From an uncultured Clostridium sp. (GTDB lineage: Bacteria > Bacillota > Clostridia > Peptostreptococcales > Peptostreptococcaceae), in contig USRS01000039.1 in assembly GCA_900557165.1 (NCBI GenBank), positions 1-20,587 on the forward strand: a stretch of DNA of 20,587 nucleotides. Reading direction: 5' to 3'. The notes under the pieces were generated by a model. The model saw only the letters and a list, made by a program, of their open reading frames with translations, searched no databases and was not told the origin of the DNA. Of this stretch, positions 8,169 to 15,467 are shown in pieces (positions within the stretch are counted from its first letter, which is position 1; each line of letters starts with the position of its first letter). The translations under genes were made by a program, and so were the position numbers.

Positions 8169-8882
8169 ATGAGAAGATTTAAAAAGAACAATAATTTAGC
8201 TAAGGTATTTTATAGTGTATTTGGCTCACTACCTTTATTAGTAACGCTTTATCTTTATCCATTGATTCCTGAAAATATACCTGTTCATTATTGGTTTGAT
8301 GGTTCTATAGATAAATGGGGAAATAAAAATGAATTATTCCTAGTTCCTATTATTATTTTATTATTTGTCTGTGCTCAGCCAAGATTGTTTAAATTGCATT
8401 TTAACTATAAATCAGAAGACAATATAACTAAATGGAGTAATTATTATTTTTTATTAATATTAAATATGTTAGTTTATTCAACGCTTTATATAAGCATGAA
8501 TTTTGAAACTTGTTTATCTAATTTTAACTTTTATAACTTTTTTGCTTGTACCATTTGCTTTATTTTTACTTTTATGGGTAATTATATTCCTACTTCTAAA
8601 AGAAGTTCTAGTGTTTCTATCAGAACAAAATATACATTAGAAAGCCCTATTATTTGGAATAAATTTCATAAATTTTGTGGTTTTTTTTGGTTTAGTGGAA
8701 GTATAGTATTTTTCCCTATGTTTTTATTTAGTAGTGGATACTATTTATTAATATTATTTATTATAATGATATTAATTTTCATAGTGTCTCCTTTTATCTA
8801 CGCCCATCATCTACATGAAAAATATTTAAAAGGAGATCTAGACGAAAAAGTTCAACAAAAAAAAGTTCAACATTCTCACTAA
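8169..8882 (+). CDS. SdpI-family (DUF1648) integral membrane protein
   Basis: A 237-residue membrane protein with about six helices. The N-terminal DUF1648 signature is clear: LYPLIPENIPVHYWFDGSID followed by KWGNKNELFLVP, a helix, loop, helix with the conserved P-x-H-x-x-x-x-G. The second half matches the SdpI domain: MGNYIPTSKRSSSVSIRTKY, then TLESPIIWNKFHKFCGFFWF, the family's GN-Y, IRT-x-x-TL, W-x-x-x-H-x-x-x-G pattern. In Bacillus subtilis SdpI gives immunity to the SdpC toxin and controls the repressor SdpR. No SdpA, SdpB, SdpC or SdpR partner is seen here, so the role may be envelope homeostasis or cross-immunity. AAAGAGGA at 8153-8160 supports the start. The C-terminus is a charged tail ending HSH. 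Confidence 0.85.
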   Translation: MRRFKKNNNLAKVFYSVFGSLPLLVTLYLYPLIPENIPVHYWFDGSIDKWGNKNELFLVPIIILLFVCAQPRLFKLHFNYKSEDNITKWSNYYFLLILNMLVYSTLYISMNFETCLSNFNFYNFFACTICFIFTFMGNYIPTSKRSSSVSIRTKYTLESPIIWNKFHKFCGFFWFSGSIVFFPMFLFSSGYYLLILFIIMILIFIVSPFIYAHHLHEKYLKGDLDEKVQQKKVQHSH

Positions 8883-8895
8883 TTTATATAAATAC

Positions 8896-8935
8896 AGACT
8901 GTAAATAATTTTATATATTATTTACAGTCTTTTTA
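8896..8935 (+). terminator. Terminator of the SdpI-family gene
   Basis: A perfect 14-bp stem (AGACTGTAAATAAT at 8896-8909 with its complement at 8917-8930), a 7-nt loop and a T5 tail. Confidence 0.88.
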
Positions 8936-9001
8936 ATATAAAAAGTTCACTTCATTAATGTTTTCAATAACTTTGTTCATTACTTAAATACAAATTTTAA
9001 A

Positions 9002-9033
9002 TTAAAAAAGTTCCCCACTATTAGATGAGGAAC
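9002..9033 (-). terminator. Terminator of the PfkB-family kinase gene
   Basis: Read on the minus strand, an 8-bp stem GTTCCTCA/TGGGGAAC (one G-T pair) with an 8-nt loop, followed by TTTTTT. It lies 11 bp beyond the kinase stop codon. Confidence 0.82.
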
Positions 9034-9043
9034 ATTTAGTAAA

Positions 9044-10000
9044 TTATTTATTATATTTTGTATGAGTCCATCTTATATTATCAACATATTCTTTAACTAA
9101 ATCATAACTTAATTCTGGATGAATAGTTTCTTCTGTTGATATTGTTATTGTCGACATAGATATGGCAAATTTAAGCGTATCAATTAATGATAAACTTTCC
9201 ATATAACCATGAGCTATACCTGCTACAAATGAATCTCCTGCCCCTGTAACATTTATTACTTTAGCATCATTTGCTTTTAATTTACCTTCTTCTACTCCGT
9301 TATTGTAGTATATTCCATCTTCATCTAATGTAATAAATACATTTTTTATACCTAAATCAACAAAGTATTTTCCAGCTTTTCTGATATCTTCATCAGTTTT
9401 AATTTTAAATCCACACATTATTTCAGCTTCATATCTATTTGGCTTAATAGTATGGAAGTATTTTATTAAATGTTTTACCCCTTCAGATTTAGCTGCTGAT
9501 ACTGGGTCTAGTATAAACTTAGTATCTCCATTAAAGTGTTTAAGTATATATTCTACTATATCAGGTCTATCTGAATCTAGTATCATATATTCAGAATTTC
9601 TTATTGTATCAGCTTTAGAATCAATAAATTCTGTAGTAAATTTATCTATTATTTTCATATCTACTACTGCTGATACCATTTCACCTTGATGGTTTAATAT
9701 TGCCATATATGTTGGTGTATGTCCACCTTCTATAATTAATGAATCACTCATATCGTAATTCATAAGCTTTGAATGTTCTATCATTCTACTTCCAGTTTCA
9801 TCATCCCCTAAGATTGATATAAACTTAGTATTAACTCCTACTCTAGACATACATTCAGCTATGTTTCTGCAAACACCTCCAAAAGAAGTCTTCACCTGAC
9901 CTGGGTTTGAGTCATTGCATCTATAATTATTATCCGTAAATCCGCAAATATCAAAAACTGATACTCCGAATACTAATGCATAGGAATTTGTATTATTCAT
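9044..10000 (-). CDS. psuK: Pseudouridine kinase-like PfkB-family sugar kinase
   Basis: A 318-residue ribokinase-fold enzyme of full length. It shares the features of E. coli PsuK (YeiC): CNDSNPGQVKTSFGGVCRNI near residues 29-46 (the substrate-binding GG), DPVSAAKS at 165-172, HTIKPNRYEAE at 183-193, and the ATP/anion-hole signature VINVTGAGDSFVAG with catalytic Asp256. PsuK phosphorylates pseudouridine to its 5'-phosphate, which PsuG then splits into uracil and ribose 5-phosphate. psuG is not adjacent, so the partner must lie elsewhere, or the enzyme may act on another nucleoside or sugar. The ATG is preceded by AAAGG about 13 bases away, a rather long spacing, but no better start exists. 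The gene is transcribed alone and away from the regulator at 10337. Confidence 0.8.
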   Translation of the reverse strand: MNNTNSYALVFGVSVFDICGFTDNNYRCNDSNPGQVKTSFGGVCRNIAECMSRVGVNTKFISILGDDETGSRMIEHSKLMNYDMSDSLIIEGGHTPTYMAILNHQGEMVSAVVDMKIIDKFTTEFIDSKADTIRNSEYMILDSDRPDIVEYILKHFNGDTKFILDPVSAAKSEGVKHLIKYFHTIKPNRYEAEIMCGFKIKTDEDIRKAGKYFVDLGIKNVFITLDEDGIYYNNGVEEGKLKANDAKVINVTGAGDSFVAGIAHGYMESLSLIDTLKFAISMSTITISTEETIHPELSYDLVKEYVDNIRWTHTKYNK

Positions 10001-10336
10001 AATATAATCGTAACCTTTCTAAGAAATTATTTTTATATTTTAACATATTTCGGGCGTATATTTCTACAAATTTCAACATTTTTGCAATGTATTTTTTTTA
10101 CAACCATTATAATTTTATTTTATCCCACATATAATAACTTATTATCAACGAATAATAATTACATAATTTTTCTTTTTCATAAATCACGTTATTTTATGAA
10201 CTTTCACAAATTTATTATAAAAAATTATAATCATTTCTTCAATTTTATTTTATCTTTACTTATCATAGGGTAAAATAGTAATATGACAATATTTAATCCA
10301 TAAATATTTAAATAATAACAGAAATGAGGAATAACA
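10001..10336. other. Divergent intergenic region, 336 bp
   Basis: This separates the kinase and the divergent HTH protein and is over 80% A+T. A hairpin TTCATAAA/TTTATGAA at 10176-10200 (loop 9) has no T tract. I see no convincing promoter pair for either gene; a TAAAAT on the minus strand (10037-10042) is a possible -10 for the kinase. A 63-codon frame at 10082-10273 has no ribosome binding site and is not called. Confidence 0.5.
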
Positions 10337-11845
10337 TTGAATAGCAGAACATTCGGAGGTGTATTGGAAAATTTACTATATATCTCTAAACAAAAAAAAT
10401 CTTCATTAGCTTCTTATTTGGGCTATGATGTTTCCTACATTAACAAATGGATAAATTCAAAAAATTTACCAAGCGTTAAAAGAGCCGCAGAAATTTGCGA
10501 CAATATTTCTAAATTCATAATAGAATCTTTAGATGATGATAGCAAAAAACATCTAATAGAATATTTCGAATTGGATAATGATGGTAACGATTTTTTATAT
10601 GAATATATAAAAGACACTTTGCAAGAAATTTATTTTGAAGATTCAAATAATAAAGGTAATCAAAATATACCAATGACTTCTGTTTCTCAGGAATACTATA
10701 ATACAAATTGTGAAATGAGACCTACTCTTTTATCAAAAACAATACGTGAAGAAATAGAATACAATGTTAATGCTGGTAATGATTTAGATATAATTATTTC
10801 TGTAAATATATTTTCTATAGATCATAAAGACAAAATCGCATTAGCTAATATGAAAAAATACTTTAATGAACTTAGCAAAAAAACAAATGTTAAAATTAAC
10901 TTTTTACTAGGATTTGATGGAGAAAATAAAGATGAGATTTTAAATTCACTTTTAACAATTAATATTTTATCTTCTTATCCTAAACTTAATTTTAATCTAT
11001 ATAGTTGTGATGTAAGCTCTAATATCGCCTTTTTCATAATAAAGAACAGATTTATGTGTACAACTGTATTTACTGATAATGGTGAATGCTTATTTAGCAA
11101 CACATCTAAAGATAAAAATTTAATTAATGAGTTTTATTATAATTTAGAATACAAACTTAGAAATAAAGGCAAAAGTCTTTCAATAAAAAAATCACCTATA
11201 GAAATGATTGAAGACCAAACATATGTACAGTATATAATGAATAATGAACTTAGATGTCTTCTAGGCTCTATTAATGAGTTTTTTATGCCTGAAGACTTAT
11301 TTATGGAAATTGCTCAAAGAGTATTTGGCAATAATCCAAAACTTCTACACGAGCTAAAAAAAATAAATATATTTTTAAATAATGCCACATATAAATCTAA
11401 GTTAAAAGTACTAATATATGAATCTGAACTTAGAAAGTATATATCTTCTGGAGATCTTCATTTTTTCAATACTCCAGTAACTTTAACTTTTAAAGAAAGA
11501 GAAAGACATATGGCAAATTTACAAAAAATGTTATCAGAAGATAATCATGTGGAGATAAGATTAATCGATGGTCAGTTCATAGAAGATATACCTACTGATA
11601 ATCCATCTTTTTATCTTTCTAAAAATCTAAAATTTATTAAAGTTCATCCAGTTTCAGGGAAAAATGATTATTCCATATTAAGAGAACGTAGAATAAAAAA
11701 ACTTTCTGATAGCTTATTTGAACAACTTTGGAATTATGCTGGTGACTTAATATTAATCGATAAAGATGATATTTTAGATAGAATATCTAAATCTATAAGT
11801 TATACAAAAATTATAAGCAAATCCCTAGGTGAAGACATACATTAA
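10337..11845 (+). CDS. HTH-domain regulator-like protein of unknown function
   Basis: A 502-residue protein. Residues about 8-62 resemble a Cro/C1 (XRE) helix-turn-helix: VLENLLYISKQKKSSLASYL followed by GYDVSYINKWINSKNLPS. The rest, about 100-500, is soluble and alpha/beta in look, with no motif I recognise. It lacks TPR-like helices, so it is not an obvious RRNPP/RstA-type peptide-sensing regulator; a ligand- or signal-binding role is only a guess. Start is TTG at 10337 with GAGGA at 10326-10330 six bases upstream; the next in-frame ATG would delete the HTH. It is divergent from the kinase gene and followed within 21 bp by an IS remnant. No clear terminator with a T tract follows in this orientation except possibly within that remnant. 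Confidence 0.7.
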   Translation: MNSRTFGGVLENLLYISKQKKSSLASYLGYDVSYINKWINSKNLPSVKRAAEICDNISKFIIESLDDDSKKHLIEYFELDNDGNDFLYEYIKDTLQEIYFEDSNNKGNQNIPMTSVSQEYYNTNCEMRPTLLSKTIREEIEYNVNAGNDLDIIISVNIFSIDHKDKIALANMKKYFNELSKKTNVKINFLLGFDGENKDEILNSLLTINILSSYPKLNFNLYSCDVSSNIAFFIIKNRFMCTTVFTDNGECLFSNTSKDKNLINEFYYNLEYKLRNKGKSLSIKKSPIEMIEDQTYVQYIMNNELRCLLGSINEFFMPEDLFMEIAQRVFGNNPKLLHELKKINIFLNNATYKSKLKVLIYESELRKYISSGDLHFFNTPVTLTFKERERHMANLQKMLSEDNHVEIRLIDGQFIEDIPTDNPSFYLSKNLKFIKVHPVSGKNDYSILRERRIKKLSDSLFEQLWNYAGDLILIDKDDILDRISKSISYTKIISKSLGEDIH

Positions 11846-11865
11846 AATATTAAATTTATAAAATA

Positions 11866-11885
11866 AAAAGGGGCTGTCTCAAAAT
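11866..11885 (+). repeat. Left terminal inverted repeat of the IS remnant
   Basis: AAAAGGGGCTGTCTCAAAAT pairs with 12141-12160 with three mismatches. Confidence 0.7.
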
Positions 11886-11898
11886 AAAAAGACAAATC

Positions 11899-11949
11899 CA
11901 CAAGAAGGAAGGGATGAACTCACATAAAGTTCATCCCTTCCTTCTTGTG
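11899..11949. repeat. Long perfect hairpin inside the IS remnant
   Basis: Arms at 11899-11920 and 11928-11949 are perfectly complementary over 22 bp, with a 7-nt loop. There is no T tract on the + side. On the minus side a T-rich stretch begins after about 8 bases, so it is at best a weak terminator for minus-strand transcripts. It marks the left breakpoint of the transposase relic. Confidence 0.85.
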
Positions 11950-12113
11950 CACAATTAAAGTATGAAAATACAAAGAGTAAAAAGTTTAAAAATAATATTG
12001 GTAAAAGAGAAAATATAATTTATAACAAAATAACTGATACTTATACTTGTGCTAATAATAAAGAATTAAAATTTATAGCTGCAACTACGAGAAAAGCAAA
12101 AGGTAATAAAAAA
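11949..12113 (+). pseudogene. Fragment of an IS1182-family transposase
   Basis: About 55 codons without start or proper end. The reading contains KFKNNIGKRENIIYNK, then TDTYTCANNKELKFIAATTRK, which resembles the cysteine-containing stretch (usually Y-x-C-P-N-G-K-x-L) of IS1182 transposases. The usual C-P-N-G is C-A-N-N here, fitting decay. Upstream coding is cut off by the 22-bp hairpin and downstream by the terminal palindrome. Confidence 0.65.
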
Positions 12114-12160
12114 GAGTTGCCTCAAAATGATTTTAAAATCATTTTGAGGCAACTCCTTTT
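12108..12160. terminator. 42-bp perfect palindrome acting as bidirectional terminator
   Basis: 12114-12155 is a perfect palindrome with 21-bp arms and no spacer. On the minus strand it is followed directly by TTTTTTATT, 13 bp beyond the MFS stop codon; on the plus strand by CTTTT. It contains the right inverted repeat of the IS remnant. Confidence 0.85.
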
Positions 12161-12167
12161 ATATATA

Positions 12168-13460
12168 TTAAGCTGCTTTTGCTATATCATTTTTTCTTTC
12201 TTTATTTAACTTAGCCATTCCTTTAGAAGCAGTTATTAATAATAAGAATGCCATAGCTACAAATCCTAGAATTACCATCCAAGTTATATCATATCCAAGA
12301 GATGTTGCAAGAACACCAAATAATACTGATCCTCCAGAGAATCCTATAGCAAATATTAATTGTATTACACCTAATATTGAACCGTATTCTTTTTTACCGA
12401 AGTACTCTCCAACTAAATAAGCTGGTGCCATCATGTATATAAATGTTGCTAAACCTTTTACTGCTGAGAATATATGAGCAAATATTGGGTTACTTCCAGA
12501 CAATAATATTGATACTCCTGAAGCAGCAACTGCTATTGCTGATAACATTAACGTTTTCATTACACCTAATTTATCAAATAATATTCCACCTAATACATTA
12601 CCGAATAATGAACATAATGCAAATATAGAACCAGTAAGTGCTATAACTGATGCATCTAATTTTAATACTCCTTGGAAGTAATTAGCATGCTGTACAGAAT
12701 AAGCTGATACATAAAGACCTACAAATAAGAATCCTAATCCTATCATCCAGAAATATTTTATTCCTTGAGCTTCTTTTAATGTATAAGATATATCAGTTTC
12801 TTCTTTATTAACTTCTTTATTAACTTCTTTTTCTGATGAATTGTTGTTTGCTCCAACTACCTCACTAGAATCTTTTGGCATTTTAACTAAGAATAACGCT
12901 ATAACTAAAGCTACTACTAAACTTACTAAACCAAATACAAAGTAAGTTCTTGAAGTTCCATTTGCTACAATTGAACGTATAACTAATTGTTGTAAGAATA
13001 TATTTCCTATCGATCCACCAGCGAAAGCTAAACCTAAAGCTTTTCCTCTAGTTTTTCCATCAAACCATGCATTAATTAATATTGGCACACCTATTCCAGA
13101 TATTATTGCTGCACCTACTTGAACTATTGCAGCTACACCATAGAACATTGGTAATGTATTACAGTACGAGAATAACATAAATCCTCCACCGCATAATACT
13201 GCACCTACAGTATATATAGCTTTTAAATTAACTTTCCCAAATAATGAACCTATAAACGGACCTGCTATTGCTGAAACTATCGTTCCTATTGTAAATATTA
13301 AAGAGAATCCAGTTAAACTAAATCCATGTTCTTGTATTACTGAACTTATAAATAAAGGTTGTATATTTGATGCTATACAAAATGGTACTGCTTGTATTAA
13401 CATACAAACGATTAACATCATCCATCCTTTTTGTATTTTTTTCTTATTAATTGTACTCAT
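12168..13460 (-). CDS. MFS transporter, OFA (oxalate/formate antiporter)-like
   Basis: A 430-residue protein with twelve predicted membrane helices in two bundles, joined by a polar linker at about 198-226. N-terminal GWMMLIVCMLIQAVPFC and GFSLTGFSLIFTIGTIVSAI, the loop-2 region GPFIGSLFGKVNLK, and in the second half GNVLGGILFDKLGV are typical of the major facilitator superfamily and of the monocarboxylate/OFA branch. The substrate is unresolved; small organic acids are a reasonable guess. The start at 13460 rests on GAGGAG at 13469-13474, eight bases upstream; a TTG at 13478 would overlap that site and is rejected. The linker holds a 12-bp tandem repeat coding for VNKE units. It is transcribed alone, ending in the IS-derived palindrome. 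Confidence 0.88.
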   Translation of the reverse strand: MSTINKKKIQKGWMMLIVCMLIQAVPFCIASNIQPLFISSVIQEHGFSLTGFSLIFTIGTIVSAIAGPFIGSLFGKVNLKAIYTVGAVLCGGGFMLFSYCNTLPMFYGVAAIVQVGAAIISGIGVPILINAWFDGKTRGKALGLAFAGGSIGNIFLQQLVIRSIVANGTSRTYFVFGLVSLVVALVIALFLVKMPKDSSEVVGANNNSSEKEVNKEVNKEETDISYTLKEAQGIKYFWMIGLGFLFVGLYVSAYSVQHANYFQGVLKLDASVIALTGSIFALCSLFGNVLGGILFDKLGVMKTLMLSAIAVAASGVSILLSGSNPIFAHIFSAVKGLATFIYMMAPAYLVGEYFGKKEYGSILGVIQLIFAIGFSGGSVLFGVLATSLGYDITWMVILGFVAMAFLLLITASKGMAKLNKERKNDIAKAA

Positions 13461-13468
13461 TGATTGTA

Positions 13469-13474
13469 CTCCTC
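13469..13474 (-). promoter_or_regulatory. Ribosome binding site that decides the MFS start
   Basis: GAGGAG on the minus strand eight bases upstream of the ATG at 13460; the alternative TTG start overlaps this site. Confidence 0.75.
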
Positions 13475-13500
13475 TCAATTTTTCTTTTAATTATTGTCGT

Positions 13501-13528
13501 TTTATACAAATTACCTAATTCAGGTAAA
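13501..13528 (-). promoter_or_regulatory. Probable promoter of the MFS transporter gene
   Basis: On the minus strand, TTTACC (13523-13528), a 16-bp spacer and TATAAA (13501-13506), about 40 bp before the start codon. The -35 matches consensus at four of six positions, so an activator or the overlapping palindrome may matter. Confidence 0.5.
13511..13527. promoter_or_regulatory. Putative operator in the MFS promoter
   Basis: The inverted repeat TTACCT-AATTC-AGGTAA has perfect 6-bp arms and lies between, and partly over, the -35 and -10 boxes, a classic repressor position. The cognate regulator is unknown. Confidence 0.5.
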
Positions 13529-14094
13529 ACCATTTCCTAACCTATCACTAGAATATCATATAATATGCATTATACGTTAGAGAAATAAGAGGATTTATAA
13601 TGAACTTTGTGAATTCATTTTCTCTTTTTTTTTCACAAAATTCCTTTTCCTAATTTTGAATTCTAGTCATTTCTGATTTTATATTCCCCAAGTAAAAGTC
13701 CTATGTACACATTAAATCTCTAAGCTGAGATAATATTGATATATCAATATTTACATTTTTTGTATATATCATCAAAATAACTATAGCCGACGATACAAAT
13801 ATAATAAAAGCTATTAATATTTAAACAGAATTATCATCTCCATAATCATAATTTCTTATTATTTCACAATATTCATACTTTTCATCTTTTTTTATTTCAC
13901 TGCATTGCAAACCTTTTCCTCTTTTTCTTCTTTCATTGTTTTTTGTATTAGAACTTAATATAAACCCAAATACAGATGCTAGTGATGATCTAAGGATGTC
14001 TTAATTCAGCTATTAAAGCTTTTATTCTGCAAATAATATATCCCTCTCCCCCTTTTAATATCTTAGTGAATATTATTTATAAAAATTAATAATA
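13529..14094. other. Gene-poor region between the DegV and MFS genes
   Basis: It contains no intact gene. It holds a decayed reading frame (separate entry), a 20-bp perfect AT-rich palindrome at 13732-13751 (AATATTGATATATCAATATT) and a run of nine T at 13627-13635 following imperfect complementary segments at 13601-13620. A 17-codon frame at 13601 with a good ribosome binding site is too short to call. Confidence 0.5.
13701..14000 (-). pseudogene. Decayed small membrane-protein gene, family unknown
   Basis: One reading frame on the minus strand runs 59 codons, meets TAA (13821-13823), then continues in the same frame for 39 more codons to TAG at 13701. The first part reads RSSLASVFGFILSSN followed by a charged stretch; the part after the stop begins ILIAFIIFVSSAIVILMIY, a convincing membrane helix, then a polar tail. 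Upstream, in another frame, IKALIAELRHP lies behind a strong ribosome-binding-like GGGGGAGAGGG (14042-14052) with no normal start codon. A frameshift, a nonsense mutation and a lost start would explain all three. I do not recognise the family; chance open frames in AT-rich DNA remain possible. Confidence 0.4.
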
Positions 14095-14140
14095 CGCAAA
14101 AATAATAGGATGTAGCCCTGTTTCTAGTGCAACACCCTAT
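14095..14140 (-). terminator. Terminator of the thioesterase/MarR/DegV operon
   Basis: On the minus strand, a 12-bp stem with one mismatch and one G-U pair (arms 14129-14140 and 14105-14116), a 12-nt loop, then TTATTTTTG. It begins within 5 bp of the DegV stop codon. Confidence 0.8.
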
Positions 14141-14144
14141 CTTG

Positions 14145-14990
14145 TTACTTATTCCACATGCAAACTCCAATAGTTCCAGCTCCCGTATGAGAGCCTATAC
14201 TAGGTCCTATTTTAGCTTCTGTTATACTATTAAAATTAAATTGATTTTTTATAGTTTCTTTTAATCTTTCAAACTCAACTTCATTGTCTCCATGGGCAAT
14301 TCCTATTCTTTTTTCATTTATATCAGAATTTATATTATCTTTAACCATATTAATCATTTTTGCAATGACTTTTTTATGACCTCTTGCTTGGTCAATATTT
14401 ACTATAAATCCATCTTTCATTTGTAGTATAGGTTTTATACTAAGCATACTTCCTATTACTGCTTTTGAAGCAGATAATCTTCCACCTTTTTTAAGAAAAT
14501 CTAAATTATCAACAGCAAATAAAACTAAAATATTATCTCTTATCTCTTCTAATTTTTTTAGTATTTCTTCTATAGATTTATTTTCTTCATTCATCTCACA
14601 AGCAGTTACAACTTGAGCACCACATCCATATGATAAATTTAAGCTATCAAATAAGTATATTTCACCTTCTAAATCATTTTTAGCCATCATAGCACTTTGG
14701 TATGTTCCTGTAACCTTTGATGAACCACTAATATACAATATTCTTTTGCCCTCATCAATATATTTTTTAAATATTTCTTGGAATTGTATATATGTTGCTT
14801 GAGATGTTTTTGGAATCTCATTACTTTCTTTTATTAATTTATAAAATTCTTCGTTTGTAATATTAACTCCATCTTTGTATTCTATATCATTAATCCTTAT
14901 GGTAAGAGGAATTATTTCTATATCATACCTTTTAATTAAATTTTCTGGCACATCTGCTAAACTATCACATATTATTTTCAAATTACTCAT
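14145..14990 (-). CDS. DegV-family (FakB-like) fatty-acid-binding protein
   Basis: A 281-residue cytoplasmic protein of normal DegV length. Family landmarks: N-terminal LKIICDSLADVPENL, the KTSQATYIQF segment at 61-70, GSSKVTGTYQSAM at 89-101, the signature DNLDFLKKGGRLSASKAVIG at 161-180 leading into SIKPIL, and C-terminal GSHTGAGTIG at 267-276. DegV/FakB proteins bind a single fatty acid and present it to the kinase FakA, which makes acyl-phosphate for phospholipid synthesis; FakA is not in this window. It is the last gene of an operon, 22 bp after the MarR gene, behind an acyl-ACP thioesterase. That context supports a lipid role more than sequence alone can. GGAG at 15001-15004 supports the start. 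Confidence 0.9.
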   Translation of the reverse strand: MSNLKIICDSLADVPENLIKRYDIEIIPLTIRINDIEYKDGVNITNEEFYKLIKESNEIPKTSQATYIQFQEIFKKYIDEGKRILYISGSSKVTGTYQSAMMAKNDLEGEIYLFDSLNLSYGCGAQVVTACEMNEENKSIEEILKKLEEIRDNILVLFAVDNLDFLKKGGRLSASKAVIGSMLSIKPILQMKDGFIVNIDQARGHKKVIAKMINMVKDNINSDINEKRIGIAHGDNEVEFERLKETIKNQFNFNSITEAKIGPSIGSHTGAGTIGVCMWNK

Positions 14991-15012
14991 AGTGTCTCTT
15001 CTCCTCTCTTTA

Positions 15013-15450
15013 CTATATATTATTCTTTTCTATTGCTTTAATAGACATCTTATTTATTGTATCTATTACTGTATTTAAAAGATTTTTATCAATATCACTT
15101 GTTATTTCATTATTCCATTCTTCAAGTAAATTACTTAATCTATCTTTTATTTCTATACCCTTTTTGGTTAATTTTATTCTATTAGTTCTTTTATCATTAT
15201 CATCTTTTTTTCTTATTATATACTCTTTTTCTTCCAATGACTTTATAGCCCTAGCCGTAGCTGATTTATCTATAATAAGATTTTTAGAAAGTTGTTCTTG
15301 ACTCATATTATCATTTTTATACATTTCCATTAAAAAAATGTATTCTGAAGCACTTATTTGTAAATCCTTCGTATTATTATTTATATAAATTTGAAATTGT
15401 CTATATAAAACTGAAATATATATTCTCATATCTTCATATGTTTTGTCCAT
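15013..15450 (-). CDS. MarR-family transcriptional regulator
   Basis: A 145-residue winged-helix protein of typical MarR length. Residues about 30-100 hold the DNA-binding core: LQISASEYIFLMEMYKNDNM, then SQEQLSKNLIIDKSATARAI, then the wing KKDDNDKRTNRIKLTKKG with the family's D-x-R. Flanking helices at each end form the dimer interface. AGGAGA at 15456-15461, five bases before the ATG, fixes the start. It sits between a thioesterase (17-bp gap) and a DegV-like gene in one operon. It may be a functional analogue of FabT, the MarR-type repressor of fatty acid synthesis in streptococci (inference, not shown by sequence). Paired palindromes in the operon promoter fit autorepression. Confidence 0.9.
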   Translation of the reverse strand: MDKTYEDMRIYISVLYRQFQIYINNNTKDLQISASEYIFLMEMYKNDNMSQEQLSKNLIIDKSATARAIKSLEEKEYIIRKKDDNDKRTNRIKLTKKGIEIKDRLSNLLEEWNNEITSDIDKNLLNTVIDTINKMSIKAIEKNNI

Positions 15451-15467
15451 TTTATTCTCCTAAGTTG

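Larger units (their letters stand above)
11866..12160. mobile_element. Remnant of an IS1182-like insertion sequence
   Basis: A 295-bp relic bounded by imperfect 20-bp terminal inverted repeats: AAAAGGGGCTGTCTCAAAAT at 11866-11885 and, read on the other strand, AAAAGGAGTTGCCTCAAAAT at 12160-12141 (17 of 20 match). Between them is a short stretch that still reads like part of an IS1182-family transposase. The G-G-CTGTCTCAAAA end is typical of such elements in Firmicutes. Most of the roughly 1.5-kb transposase is gone, so it cannot move itself. A MITE-like derivative is an alternative reading. Confidence 0.72.

Noticed and set aside
10082..10273. 63-codon open frame in the divergent intergenic region
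   Set aside because: No ribosome binding site, extreme Phe/Ile/Asn/Tyr content expected from AT-rich noncoding DNA, and no family resemblance.
13601..13654. 17-codon leader-peptide-like frame with AAGAGGA upstream and a T-rich run after it
   Set aside because: No gene follows in that direction, the hairpin is imperfect, and no regulatory amino acid run is present.
13732..13751. 20-bp perfect palindrome AATATTGATATATCAATATT
   Set aside because: Made almost only of A and T in AT-rich DNA and not placed at a promoter; noted in the region entry but no function claimed.
14875..15078. 67-codon plus-strand frame across the DegV/MarR junction
   Set aside because: It is antisense to two well-supported genes and has only AT-rich, hydrophobic content.
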